Assembly (NCBI GenBank): GCA_963971405.1
Contig: OZ020491.1
Coordinates: 29,501,019 to 29,565,018, forward strand
Direction of reading: 5' to 3'
Length of the DNA stretch: 64,000 nt
DNA from: Psococerastis gibbosa
Lineage: Eukaryota; Arthropoda; Insecta; Psocodea; Psocidae
Shown: in pieces, positions 48,601 through 57,717 of the stretch
How positions within the stretch are numbered: position 1 is the stretch's first letter
Layout: each line of letters begins with the position of its first letter
Position numbers and translations under genes: made by a program
Notes under the pieces: model-generated
What the model saw: the letters and a program-made list of their open reading frames with translations, nothing else
Database searches by the model: none
Told to the model about the DNA's origin: nothing

Positions 48601-51600
48601 TACGACTCTGGGTGTTTCGTAAACGTATAAAGGTTATTGCCACCGGGCTAGATCTCTACCTTACTTGGTTAAGGCCCAATGGGAGTCCCCTAAACCTCCT
48701 CCCTCCTTCCACAGGGCACCGAAGCCACTTGGCTTTTGTATAAAGTTTATTGTAGAGCTAGAAAACAAATTTAGGCCTTAGAAGAACTATATCTTGATAT
48801 TTTGATACAGGATAGTAGTAGTAGTATGATCTTGGCGTTGGGGCTATAGTTCCCCCAGTTGTACTAGTCGAGTTCCATTGCCTCTGCGAATATCGCTATG
48901 GCAGTAGGTTGGACTACTAGAAGCCCAACCGTCAGTTGCAACAGTGCCCCCTAGATGGTCAAGTCTGGGCCGCCAGATAATATGGCACTCAGCAAGAATG
49001 GGCCATCCACTTTCGGCTAACATAGTAGAATGTTGGCACAGATTGGGCCTTAAGATACAGTTGAAGGGGGAAAGCCTTATGGGTTAGTTGTAAGAGTGTG
49101 GGCCGAAAGGTTCGAAATTCGCCCATATGGAAAATAAAGACGAATTTCTTTCTTTCTAAGGGTAAAAAACAAATGTCCCATGAAATATCAATCGTTGTGA
49201 TGTCAGGCCGATAGTGGTTAAACGCAAGGGGAAATTTCAAAGGAAATGGCCAAGGTTGTCCGAAGAGACGTGAAAATTACGGCAAATGATGGAAGGAATG
49301 TACAATCCAGCAGGCAGGTTTGTCAACAGAACCAGGGCAGGAAGCTTCTGCGCATTCGAATTCCATACTAAATAGCTTAATCATGACTGTGATTAGCTTA
49401 TGCGTCCTTATGACTTAACCCTCCAAGCTCAATCTCGCTTTTTGTCGCTTCATTGTTTACGCGGCGAACGTTAATCTTCCCTGCCTGGATCCACCGAATT
49501 TGATCTATTTGAAGTCTAATGTAATTTTGTTTATTTTTTATTGTAGTTTATCTGGGACGACGCCTTTTTTACAAGGAGACTCAAAAATTTCACTGAATAA
49601 ACAAATCCTGACCGGATACTACTCGTTTCCTCGAAGATTTTGGGTGCACGTGTCGCAGAGTGCGCACAATGTGATTAAAAGGATGCTGGTGGTGGATCCA
49701 CAACGTAGAATTAAAACTAGAGACATTTTGGATCATCCTTGGCTTATGGTAAGCTACTCTGTACTTAGGCTCCACCGACCTCTCATTGCAGAATGCAAAT
49801 ATGACATTGACGGAAATTAGAATTTTTCTTTTTATAGAAATCTATTAAAATGTTTGTACTTAACATATCCCATGACGCCATTTTTTAATTGTAGTTTATT
49901 TGTTTGTGATTTTACTCTATGATCATTGATCAATTTTAACTATGGCCTAGAGTAAAACAAAAATTTCCGTCAATGTCATTTGCATTCTGCAATGAGAGGT
50001 CGGTGGAACTCCCGCCTTTATTAATGATATCTGCTCTACACGTCAACGTATGTGCATTCTGCAATGAGAGGCCGGTGGAAACCCCGCCTCACCACTTATT
50101 TAGATACGGGGAATTGTCATAAGGCGGGGTTTCCACCGACCTCTCATTGCAGAATGCAAATGACATTGTCGTGGTAGCATATATCATTAATAAGTTTTGA
50201 TTGTCTGTGTAGGAAAATATTTAGTGGGATCATAAATATACTAAATTAACTTCATTATAACGGTAATTTATTTAAAGCTTAAAAATGCCATGTCACCCGA
50301 GTGTCGTACATAAAACCACAGACAGTACACACACAAAAGAACTGCGTCACCTCTCAGTTTTGGCGCCAATAAAACTTCCTTCTTTTATTACATCGTTGTT
50401 TTCTAACAGTCTGTTACCACGTCAATGTCATTTGCATTCTGCAACGAGGGGTCGGTGGAAACCCCGCCTTATTGAAATGAAACTTCTTGTGGGAGAATCT
50501 TGAATTTTTGGTTGATAACCTTTTTGTGTGACGAAAACTTTGACAATATAGGGGAGAGTAGCATAATATTAGGAGGTGATAAACAATGACCGTAGGTGCC
50601 CATTCCACATACGTACAACGTCAACGAAAAATTGAAAAATGACGTCAAAATGACGTAAATTGACGTGGTAGCAGAATTTTTAGTATGTCTTTAATGTCTG
50701 CTAAAACGTCATTTTTCAATTTTTCGTTGACGTTGTACGTATATGGAATACCCCCCCAAGCAATAGAGAACAGAATTAGTGCATTTGAAATGTGGATATA
50801 CCGACGAATGCGCATACTCTGAAGAGATGGTGTCCCTAATACTGAGGTCCTGAGGCGAATGGGTACGGAAGGCGAGTTGTAACTGGCGGTTAAGAATTGG
50901 AAACTATGGTTAAAATTAAAAAAATAAAAACATAACGGAAATCTTTTGAAATAGGCTCTGTGGTTTTGCATTGACTATTCACCAAGCTCTATTCCGACAA
51001 TGGAAAAGATGTCGGCATATCACTACTGGTAAAATCGTTTGTGTGTACAGGGCCTTGCTGAGGCTTGATGGGTAGGGCTATTGAAAGACGGCAGCCATGT
51101 TGGGTATTAAAAGGCGTACTATATTATCAATAACCCCTGTCAGTCAACTCCCCTTCTCCCGAGGTGAAAGAGTCTGCCCTTAGGGTGTCTCAAGTTAACA
51201 AACAGACTCACTCCCCCCGCCAGGCTGACAGGGTTGCTTAAAGCAGAAATGCTGAAAGCAGGCGTTGGAAACAACATCACAATGTAACAGCAAAGGCTTT
51301 CACGGCCGGAGTCGAATGAAGAACCAGTTGAATCCGGAAGTTTGCTTTCATTTGGACCACGGCCTATCTGCCCGGATTCTACCAACAACAACACATATTA
51401 TCAATTGAATGATAAATACTTTTTTTTTTTTTTAATTTTTATACCTGGGCATGTATGTAGTTCAGCTCTTCCCACATAACTTTTTTTTTTTTAAGATTAA
51501 TCGCATACAAACAATTTAATCCGATTGACCTCTTCAGTCGCCTCTGTAGGTTAGTACCTGTGTTGAGCTACGACACGTCTCCGATTGCATGACGTGTAAA

Positions 51601-51797
51601 GACTCGCACAAGTGCAAGCACGTTACCACCTGGCCATCGATGTCGATCAACTACACTAACTACATTGATACACTAACTACACCGATAAAAGTCCTTAAAT
51701 TTTAATTTTTTAGGATGCCGATATGAAATCACGGGTTAATGGCCTTATCCGCGCCATGGAGAAGGAAAGTAACTCGCAGGGTAAAGAAAACATTGAC

Positions 51798-51828
<31 letters not shown>

Positions 51829-51938
51829 GGGATGACGAGAAGGCAGATGGACCTGTCGTTAAAAGGCCGAGACTGACGATCAACGAGGCTAAAACGGCCT
51901 GTCAACTAAAAGTAATTGTTCCCAGTATTGTTGTCTAG
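36472..51938 (+). CDS. CHEK2: Checkpoint kinase 2 (Chk2/loki)
   Basis: Seven exons (36472-36607, 41031-41303, 44278-44534, 46798-46991, 47751-47975, 49547-49748, 51714-51938) join to 503 aa; human Chk2 is 543. Residues 1-30 hold five SQ pairs, the ATM-target cluster. FHA about 50-135: EYLIGRSPR, KEHFRV and FNGTYINGKKIGKGK. Kinase about 155-430: IGSGAYAEV, YAMKII, HRDIKLEN, ADFGLSK, HCGTPMYIAPE, all catalytic residues present; the third glycine of the P-loop is Ala. The tail has a run of 11 Asp and VVKRPRL, a likely nuclear signal. Chk2 is activated by ATM after DNA breaks, dimerises through FHA-phosphothreonine binding and phosphorylates p53, Cdc25 and others. Two exon edges carry tandem arrays. 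Introns hold MITEs and LINE relics. Confidence 0.93.
37223..37953. mobile_element. Two MITEs in mirror orientation forming a large inverted repeat
   Basis: Units 37223-37512 and about 37650-37953 each have about 80 bp inverted ends ('atatggaacgcagaacaatg' and mirror). Their 120 bp cores are reverse complements: 'ccttaactaaccccaattcg' at the left versus 'cgaattggggttagttaagg' at the right. The whole locus is therefore an inverted repeat with a 140 bp spacer. Non-coding. Confidence 0.8.
38150..39460 (-). mobile_element. Non-LTR retrotransposon with RNase H domain, split by a SINE
   Basis: Minus strand 39020-38256 reads KIFTDGPVDLNRKEARSGVY, SSMDAELIAINAALQCC, CILTDSRSALQAL, ITMQWIPVHCGVSGNEVADS (RNase H with D-E-D-D order) and CRACGLANGTLEHILLQCSA (zinc end). 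Upstream part at 39460-39334 reads STPSDRVHWEIILELPTGLT. Jockey/I-like LINE. Confidence 0.85.
38980..39320 (+). mobile_element. SINE family 2, full-length, inserted in the LINE
   Basis: 'gccaacggccttaccatgtt' to 'gaaacaacaac'. 13 bp duplication ATATTTTGTTTGT at 38967-38979 and 39321-39333. Confidence 0.85.
39877..40530 (-). mobile_element. Non-LTR retrotransposon RT C-terminal relic(s)
   Basis: 40272-39877 reads WNPSAITYISGLERVQKRFL, typical after the RT thumb; just upstream FITRICHNFHNTDTFKLLYF. A second frame block at about 40525-40390 reads FKMWLHRRMLRI and NAEILRRM, common to another LINE type and also present at 50757-50910. Two different relics may abut here. Confidence 0.75.
40563..41030 (+). 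repeat. 168 bp tandem array ending at the Chk2 FHA exon acceptor
   Basis: The words 'tttgtccacagctctttttg' occur at 40684, 40852 and 41020: two false acceptors with the first ~35 nt of the exon, then the real one. The spacing is exactly 168 bp. Units include 'gtgttctgtggacattcgtg' and 'ctggagatcctatctaatct'. The exon-like part of the extra units runs into a stop (VPD*). Confidence 0.88.
41031..41303 (+). CDS. CHEK2: Chk2 exon 2: FHA domain
   Basis: Acceptor 'tttgtccacag', donor 'gtaaat'. ALFDDEYLIGRSPRCNLVL, QLSKEHFRV, LSFNGTYINGKKIGKGK, LISLAVSTFQ. Arg and Ser/His/Asn phosphopeptide-contact positions are kept. Confidence 0.9.
41627..41917. mobile_element. Foldback MITE 'taaagctggccattcacg'
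   Basis: Inverted repeats of about 55 bp: 'taaagctggccattcacgag' and 'ggctccaaacggactcg' mirrored at 41858-41917. Centre also mirrors 'tctttcaaattgtacagtgt'. A near-perfect hairpin. Confidence 0.75.
42289..43115 (+). repeat. Dispersed element R2, copy 3
   Basis: Forward copy of 2491-3485, with a 20-odd G run at about 42398 and the usual end 'cgtcacaaagctttccttat'. Confidence 0.65.
43598..44245 (+). mobile_element. SINE family 1 split by a MITE
   Basis: SINE parts 43598-43775 and 44214-44245 read across as 'ggctta/gtaatagaac' when the MITE at 43776-44213 is removed. This is a dated nesting: SINE first, MITE later. Confidence 0.8.
43776..44213. mobile_element. GGCGCCCATTCC palindromic MITE (j), in a SINE
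   Basis: Full inverted repeats; TTA before and after, with the SINE giving a clean empty-site prediction. Right end 64 nt before Chk2 exon 3. Confidence 0.85.
44278..44534 (+). CDS. CHEK2: Chk2 exon 3: kinase N-lobe
   Basis: Acceptor 'tttgttttcag', donor 'gtaagt'. SYALSRKIGSGAYAEVHHVF, KSYAMKIIQKIKF (ATP lysine), LMREVKILRSLSH (alpha-C Glu). Confidence 0.92.
44650..45560 (-). mobile_element. Penelope-like element 3' part
   Basis: Minus strand about 45560-45300 reads CNSVFAVHLHDNGHTCDFDN and ILDRLESIEMNKAL, like the GIY-YIG nuclease end of Penelope-like elements. It is followed by a tail at 45226-44650 that recurs at 56240-56785. The tail begins CTGATGATGGTATC and CGAAACCGGTC, close to a hammerhead core. 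Confidence 0.65.
45591..45795 (+). mobile_element. SINE family 1
   Basis: 'gtagcgtagtggtacggact', box B-like 'ggttgttggctcgagtc', full body and 'caataaaaagtccttat' end. Confidence 0.8.
45860..46073 (-). mobile_element. SINE family 1, reverse copy
   Basis: Reverse orientation, from '(aaat)n...gttctattac' to 'ccactactctacatgtcc'. With the forward copy at 45591 it forms an inverted pair 65 nt apart. Confidence 0.8.
46418..46560 (-). repeat. Dispersed element R1, end fragment
   Basis: Reverse match to the 3' end of R1: 'attgagatggtgaccaatgt' and 'gagtctaaaaccacc', then 'gtatatac' repeats. Confidence 0.5.
46565..46736. mobile_element. GGCG...ATTCCAC palindromic MITE (q)
   Basis: 'ggcgaatattccacttatca' and 'cgtcatttatgcatcaataa', mirrored at 46690-46736. 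Ends 61 nt before Chk2 exon 4. Confidence 0.7.
46798..46991 (+). CDS. CHEK2: Chk2 exon 4: kinase hinge to HR(D)
   Basis: T-rich acceptor 'tttttgcag', donor 'gtaagc'. LFLVVELVQGGDLFSFLRDK, YLHSRGIIHR; the Arg codon is split to exon 5. Confidence 0.92.
47126..47337. mobile_element. GGCGGCTATTCCACCGACG palindromic MITE (n)
   Basis: Ends GGCGGCTATTCCACCGACGT and mirror; carries 'catgacgtggcagcagacat' and mirror. ATA flanks both ends (3 bp duplication). Sister at 58348. Confidence 0.8.
47338..47720 (-). mobile_element. Non-LTR retrotransposon RT 3' relic
   Basis: Minus strand about 47690-47540 reads MLYGSECWVLRKCEENMIHA and AEMRMLRRSCGVTLRDQRR, the post-RT region of Jockey/CR1-type elements. Confidence 0.8.
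47751..47975 (+). CDS. CHEK2: Chk2 exon 5: catalytic and activation loops
   Basis: Acceptor 'cctaatttcag', donor 'gtgagt'. DIKLENILVSHVG, KLADFGLSKFMDS, LLKTHCGTPMYIAPEILK, IDVWSMGVVLYM. Activation-loop Thr residues equivalent to those of Chk2 are present. Confidence 0.93.
48130..48650 (-). mobile_element. Non-LTR retrotransposon RNase H fragment
   Basis: Minus strand: YIGMLGNERADALAKEGTLL, the C-terminal RNase H motif, with frameshifts around it. Confidence 0.7.
48815..49160 (-). mobile_element. LINE 3' end plus short retroposon end
   Basis: 48815-49010 matches 28440-28640 ('ggttggactactagaagccc', 'atggcactcagcaa'). 49080-49160 is the (TTTCT)-tailed unit also at 58718. Confidence 0.6.
49547..49748 (+). 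CDS. CHEK2: Chk2 exon 6: kinase C-lobe end
   Basis: Acceptor 'ttttattgtag', donor 'gtaagc'. LSGTTPFLQGD, ILTGYYSFPRRFW, VIKRMLVVDPQRRIKTRDIL, DHPWLM. Confidence 0.92.
49768..50016. mobile_element. Inner-type MITE (g), solitary
   Basis: 'ggctccaccgacctctcatt' to 'gaggtcggtggaactcccgcc'; same interior as the inner palindrome of composite MITEs but without outer arms. Starts 19 nt after the Chk2 donor at 49749. Confidence 0.75.
50123..50468. mobile_element. GGCGGGGTTTCCACCGACC palindromic MITE (h)
   Basis: Ends GGCGGGGTTTCCACCGACCT and mirror; includes 'gtcgtggtagcatatatcat'. A fragment of another copy is at 50050-50088. Confidence 0.75.
50595..50758. mobile_element. Short GGTGCCCATTCCACATACG MITE (l)
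   Basis: 'ggtgcccattccacatacgt' and mirror 'acgtatatggaata'; interior 'gacgtggtagcagaattttt' and mirror. 164 bp hairpin. Confidence 0.75.
50759..50910 (+). mobile_element. LINE RT C-terminal scrap
   Basis: Reads ENRISAFEMWIYRRM, then NTEVLRRMGTEGEL with a stop and frameshift; matches the minus-strand block near 40390-40525. Confidence 0.65.
51136..51275 (+). mobile_element. SINE family 2, 5'-truncated
   Basis: From 'gtcaactccccttctcccga' to 'gcaggcgttggaaacaac'. Confidence 0.75.
51290..51385 (+). repeat. Short repeat 'ggctttcacggccggagtcg'
   Basis: 'aaaggctttcacggccggag' and 'tctgcccggattctacca' recur in reverse at 57150-57220. Probably a retroelement end. Confidence 0.55.
51714..51938 (+). 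CDS. CHEK2: Chk2 exon 7: C-tail
   Basis: Acceptor 'taattttttag', stop TAG 51936-51938. DADMKSRVNGLIRAMEKE, 11 Asp in a row from a (GAT)n microsatellite, then KADGPVVKRPRLTINEAKT. The last 25 codons seed the downstream array. Confidence 0.9.
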
Positions 51939-53765
51939 TGTAAGTGTTACTACTGTTTGCCTGAAATGGAGGGTAACTTTTCTACAAAATGGCCCACTAT
52001 TTCGTAAAGCCGAGACTCACGCTCAACAAGGCTATAACGGCCATTCAACTAAAAGTAATTGTTCCCGGTATTGCTGTCTACTGTAAGTGTTACTACTGTT
52101 TGTCTGACATGGAGGGTAACTTTTGTACAAAATGGCCGACTATTTTGTTTTTAAAAGGACTAAGGCTGCCGCTCAACGAGGCTAAAACGGCCAGTCAACT
52201 AAAAGTAATTATTCCCAGTATTGCTGTCTAGTGTACGTGTTACTACTGTTTGTCTGAAATGGAGGGTAACTTTTCTACAAAATGGCCCACTATTTCGTAA
52301 AGCCGTGACTCACGCTCAACAAGGCTATAACGGCCATTCAACTAAAAGTAATCGTTCCCGGTATTGCTGTCTACTGTAAGTGTTACTACTGTTTGTCTGA
52401 CATGGAGGGTAACTTTTGTACAAAATGGCCGACTATTTTGTTTTTAAAAGGACTAAGGCTGCCGCTCAACGAGGCTAAAACGGCCAGTCAACTAAAAGTA
52501 ATTATTCCCAGTATTGCTGTCTAGTGTACGTGTTACCACTGTTTGTCTGAAATGGAGGGAAACTTTTCTACAAAATGGCCCACTATTTCGTAAAGCCGAG
52601 ACTCACGCTCAACAAGGCTATAACGGCCATTCAACTAAAAGTAATTGTTCCCGGTATTGCTGTCTACTGTAAGTGTTACTACTGTTTGTCTGAAATGGCA
52701 GGTAACTTTTGTAGAAAATGGCCGACAATTTTGTTTTTAAAGGGACTAAGGCCGCCCCTCAACGAGGCTAAAACGGCCAGTCAACTAAAAGTAATTGTTC
52801 CCATTATTGCTGTCTAGTGTAAGTGTTTGTCTGAAATGGCGGGTAACTTTTGTACAAAATGGCCGACTATTTGGTTTATAAAAGGACTAAGGCCGCCGCT
52901 CAACGAGGCTAAAACGGCCAGTCAACTAAAAGTAATTGTTCCCAGTATTGCTGTCTAGTGTATGTGTTACTACTGTTTGTCTGACATGGAGGGTAACTTT
53001 TGTACAAAATGGCCGACTATTTTGTTATTCAAAGGACTAAGGCTACCGCTCAACGAGGCTAACGGCCAGTCAACTAAAAGTAATTGTTCCCGGTATTGCT
53101 GTATAGTGTAAGTGTTACTACTGTTTGTTTGAAATGGCAGGTAACTTTTGTAGAAAATGGCCGACTATTTTGTTTTTTTAAGGACAAAGGCTGCCGCTCA
53201 TCGAGGCTATAACGGCCAGTCCACAAAAAATAATTGTTCCCATTATTGCTGTCTAGTGTAAGTGTTTGTCTGAAATGGCCGACTTTTTTGTTATTAAAAG
53301 GACTAAGGCTGCCGCTCAACGAGGCTAACGGCCAGTCATCTAAAAGTAATTATTCCCGGTATTGCTGTCTAGTGTACGTGTTACTACTGTTTGTCTGGCA
53401 TGTCGGGTAACTTTTGTACAAAATGGCCGATTATTTTCTTTTTATAGGGACCAAGGCCGCCCCTCAACGAGGCTAAAACGTCCAGTCATCTAAAAGTAAT
53501 TGTTCCCAGTATTGCTGTATAGTGTAAGTGTTTGTCTGTTGTGGCGGGTAACTTTTGTACAAAATGGCCGACTATTTTGTTTTTAAAAGGCCGAGACTGA
53601 CGCTCAACAAGGCTATAACGGCCAGTCAACTAAAAATAATTGTTCCCGGTATTGCTGTCCACTGTAAGTGTTACTACTGTTTGCCTGAAATGGAGGGTAA
53701 CATTTGTAGAAAATGGCCGACTAATTTGTTTTTAAAAAGGACTGCGGCTGGCGTTCAACTGCTGA
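51860..53765 (+). repeat. ~147 bp tandem array grown from the Chk2 last exon (about 13 units)
   Basis: Each unit repeats 'cgaggctaaaacggccagtc', 'aactaaaagtaattgttccc' and 'agtattgctgtctagtgt', i.e. the codons LNEAKTASQLKVIVPSIAV and stop, plus 'ctgaaatggagggtaacttt'. In the first six units two types alternate: type A has GTCTAC where type B and the gene have GTCTAG (stop), so A reads through into B, giving 80-codon frames at 51989-52231 and 52575-52817. Founder is the real exon at 51860-51938. Last unit truncated near 53760. Lies in the probable 3' UTR. Confidence 0.88.
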
Positions 53766-54735
53766 TCCACTAAACTTACTAGGTAACGAGTATTAGGTTT
53801 ATTGTGACTTGATAAGAAGGTTAATTGACAGACATCAGTAGCCTGCCATATTAGACTTAAATGTTGCAAGACTACTGTTAATTGATATATAAGTAATGGT
53901 ATATGTGTGACGTCATTGTTTACTGTGGATTAAGAAGTTTCCCCTACGTTTTTATTTTTTTAATGCCGTCTGTTACATAGCAAGATTGCTCTTTACAAAG
54001 TCTCATGTTTTTTATGACGTCATACTTAAAACTTAAAAGCTTCCAATTAAAACTGTGTCTTTTCATTTTTGTGATACGTCTTGACGACAAAAGTCTATAA
54101 CATTAAATGATGGTGCTTTGCCACAGGCAAAGGCATAACCTTAAGCCGCTTTGTATATATCCCATGTGGATATGTAAGTTAACTTAATTTTTCCTGTTTT
54201 TGCGATGGGGTAACATGCCTTTTTACAATCTGGTACTTTGACTGCCATGTCTAATATATTTGCAAGACCACTCATTCCGCTAGATTTTTGACCCAAGCAA
54301 TATCTTTTTAGGATGTCATACTTCTTGTTTGACACCATGCTGTCGCCTGTCGCAGACCTGTCGTCACTCAACACAGGTATGACCTGCAGAGGCGACTAAA
54401 TGGATTATCCAGATAAGTACATTCATTGCATTGTTACTAGGAAAATAATTTATTATAGTAAATACAGTCAATTTCTGCACATCTTTAGAGAACTTAAAAA
54501 GTGTTTGTTTTTTTTTCGTCTGCTTTTATATTGTAGTATTATTTAAGGGAGCATTCGGCAGTCAAGATGCTAGACTTTCTAATAATTGTCCTTTTTTACT
54601 GTACACCGCTCAATGAGATTAATTAAACCTTAAGAGAGCACAGTGAGTTGTCAAAATAGCTTTAGTTTTACGTTTGGATTTAAATCTAAGGGCTAAGCAT
54701 TATTACTTAGCTTATTCTAATCTAATTGATGCATA
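53766..54735. other. Intergenic, no feature recognised
   Basis: AT-rich sequence downstream of Chk2; possible 3' UTR end. No protein family, SINE or palindrome was seen. Confidence 0.4.
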
Positions 54736-54737
54736 TG

Positions 54738-54945
54738 TCAAGACCTGTAGAGTAGTGGTAAAGACTCCGACTTTCACCCGAAAGGTTGTTGGTTCGAGTC
54801 CCACACTTACTACATTTTCCGGCCATGCTTTGGAGGGCATGTAAAGCAGGCGGTCCCGGGCTTTCCTAATTGAGTGTAAGAGAGGGCTTTATGGCCCTAA
54901 CTCCGCTAGGCTGGCTTAGTAATAGAACAAAAAAAGTCAATATAT
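54738..54945 (+). mobile_element. SINE family 1
   Basis: 'gtagagtagtggtaaagact', 'ggttgttggttcgagtcc', body and 'aatagaacaaaaaaagtc'. One of the best copies. Confidence 0.82.
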
Positions 54946-55539
54946 ATTTTATATTTTTCATTTTAGGTAACTCAGTGTTGTCCCAATCTGATCCAATAAA
55001 ATTAACTTCCAGATATGCTATTTTGTTAGTTAGTTTTTGCTGGAAAAAAGTGAGAGCACAGAGTTGTCGTAAAAGAATGGTATACTATGTGTATTAATTA
55101 GATGTAGAATATAGATTAGCATAAGCTAAGTAATAATGCCCATGTTTAAATTTAAATGCGTAGGCATTGTAACTTTAAACCTTTTTTTAATGAGTTACTG
55201 TAATTGGGATACAATGGTTTAGTTTAGAGACAGGTAATTTAATTTATTTTTGCACTACTTTTAACAATTTGGAAGTGACTTTGTTTTATTTTTCTATTGA
55301 CTTAGTACTAATCAGTATAACTTCTGTTAAATTTATGTTTTGTACATTGAATATTGTGATAAAATATGGCTTCTTGGTAACATTGATTAATTTTTTGACA
55401 TTTTAGTAGGTTTGTTGAGACATTTTGAAATAGTATATTTTTCGCGATCTCTTAAATGGGGTTGAATGAAATGTGCATAGTTCTTTTTAGAAAATCGGGC
55501 TCCCCACTACTTCTATACAAGTCAAATATACCTATGTGA

Positions 55540-55725
55540 GGAAATGTATATTATTGGTACAGACTCTTGACTTTCACCCGCAAGATTGTTGGTTCGAGTC
55601 CCAGACATGCTACATTTTCTGGCCATGCTTCGGAGGGCATGTAAAGCAGGCGGTCCCGGCCCTTCCCAGTTGAGTGTAACCTGCTTTATAGCCCTTAGTA
55701 ATAGAACAAAAAGTCATTATTTATT
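55540..55725 (+). mobile_element. SINE family 1, diverged
   Basis: 'attgttggttcgagtccc', 'tctggccatgcttcggaggg', with a deletion in the body before 'gtaatagaacaaaaagtc'. Confidence 0.78.
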
Positions 55726-56239
55726 TATGTGTAATATAACATAAAATATCGAGTCACAAATGAGAGTTGAAGAAATGCTCTCGCACATTTGAATATATAG
55801 TGCGTAGCCGACACAGTTTGAAAGCATGGACATAACCAAGCCTTCCTTTTTAACTATTTCCAAAGCTGTGGCCAAATGTTATTAGTGTACAGTGCTCATT
55901 TATGGCTCTAAGATCAATATGTTATGTGAAATATAAAAAATAGTGCAGTGGGGGTCTGATTTGCTCAAAAGAGTCAGTTAGAATTATCGTAAAAAGAAAC
56001 TTCACCCTAAGTAAATAAGTTATCAACACGCTTTTTTTATCTGTGTGTATGAAAGTCCAAAGAAAAGTACAAACATTCTTTCAATCTAATTTTTTTATAG
56101 CGTTAATTATTGTTTTCTACCTCGATACATACCGTATCTACTAAATTAGACTGCTACTAAACTCCTAAGTGAGCGCAACGCTGCCATATTCATGTAGTCA
56201 ACTATTTAGAATTTAAGTTTGTTGTTTCTCAGGCATTCT

Positions 56240-56785
56240 TTTGTACATTTTTGTTGACAAGGGCAGTATTACGGGTATTCACAGTGTTGGTGTTATCGAG
56301 TTAGATGTGCTATCCAAGTTAACACACAATCGTGAGTGGACCTCGGGAGTGAGTTATCATGCTATATCGAAAATATTTAACAAAGTAAACAACATGACAG
56401 TAGTCAGACGTTCGTGGCACGGGTTTAAAGAAAGTGGCAGAACTCTATTCTAGTGCCACATTTGTTTATATTTTTTGTTCATTTTGGTTATTATAATTTT
56501 AAGTATTTACGGTAATTGCTTGTGATAATATTGTACAATTAAATATACAAATAACTTTAAATACAACAAAATTTTAAACGCGTGTTTCAAATCAATCAAC
56601 AAAAAGAAAGATGGCGGCGGTCAAACCTGAGCTATCGATTGCAGCGCAAGCTAAATAGCACGTTAACCAACTTGGAAGTGCGTTTAGGATAGCACGCTGG
56701 TTAGCTTGGCTATTGGGTGTGTTAACTTGATATAACACACTTAACTAGGTATAACTCGATAACACGAACACTGTGAAGACCCCTA
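56240..56785 (+). mobile_element. Penelope-tail-derived non-autonomous element
   Basis: Matches the tail of the element at 44650-45226 on the opposite strand ('gtggcacgggtttaaagaaa', 'taagtatttacggtaattgc'). Inverted repeats at its ends: 'ttcacagtgttggtgttatc' near 56278 and 'gataacacgaacactgtgaa' near 56758. Confidence 0.65.
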
Positions 56786-57149
56786 TTGTTCCTGCTATTA
56801 TTGTTCTACAGTACTATTTGTATGTTTTGTTCAATTTCTACCTTTGTATTAAGCGGCAATCAGACTGAAACGACCAACTTTTTTTTTAGAAAACTCTTTG
56901 GATTCAATGATACTATCGACAGTTTTATTTAACCTTCTTGAAAATGTTTTCTGAGTTTATTTTGACCCAACCAATAGCAGTTTTTGAACGTTTTCTGGAT
57001 GTTGGTGCAAGCTTCACTTCTAGTCTAGTTTTTCTGCATGCCTTTAGTTCCAGTCCCACTCTCGGCAACCAGGTAAAGTGACTTACTTCCGCTTTTCTCC
57101 TACCCTGGACCTTTTAGTATGAAATTGAGTAAGATGGGAAGTTCTCTTT

Positions 57150-57222
57150 CACTTCGACCACGGCCCATCAGCCCGGATTCTACTGGTTCCTCATTCGACT
57201 CCGGCCGTGAAAGCCTTTGCAG
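57150..57222 (-). repeat. Short repeat, reverse copy
   Basis: Reverse complement of 51290-51385, containing 'gactccggccgtgaaagcct'. Confidence 0.55.
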
Positions 57223-57717
57223 TTATATTGAAATTGAGTAGTTATTACTATGATTTTTGTAAAGGCGGCAAATTGGTCTCGTAAAAACTTCAAAAAAATA
57301 ACACAAGCTTTCGCATTAAATATCCATTTTCTCCTCTGAAATATTATTTCATTAAAAATATACTACCAACCGGGTTAGCTTGGGACACCATTGGGCTTAT
57401 TTTTTATAATGCAGAAAGGGTTTACTCGTCATATTCTGAATAAGAATACTGTCATTATTAGTAGAATTCCACACTAAATGGAATCAACTTACTTCATTGT
57501 AACATTGTATTACAACGTTACAGATTAGAAGACCACATTACTTCGCTGTATTGAACTTGGAAATGCGGCAATTTATAACGAAACTGATTAGGATTCTATA
57601 GTTCAGTTGGTTGGGGTGGAGGTATCGTAAGGTAAACATAAAGAGCAAGTTTCACTTAGCTCGGAATACCCACCACGCGTAACTATCAGTATTGCGGCGA
57701 ATGCGTTGTCTCATTAA

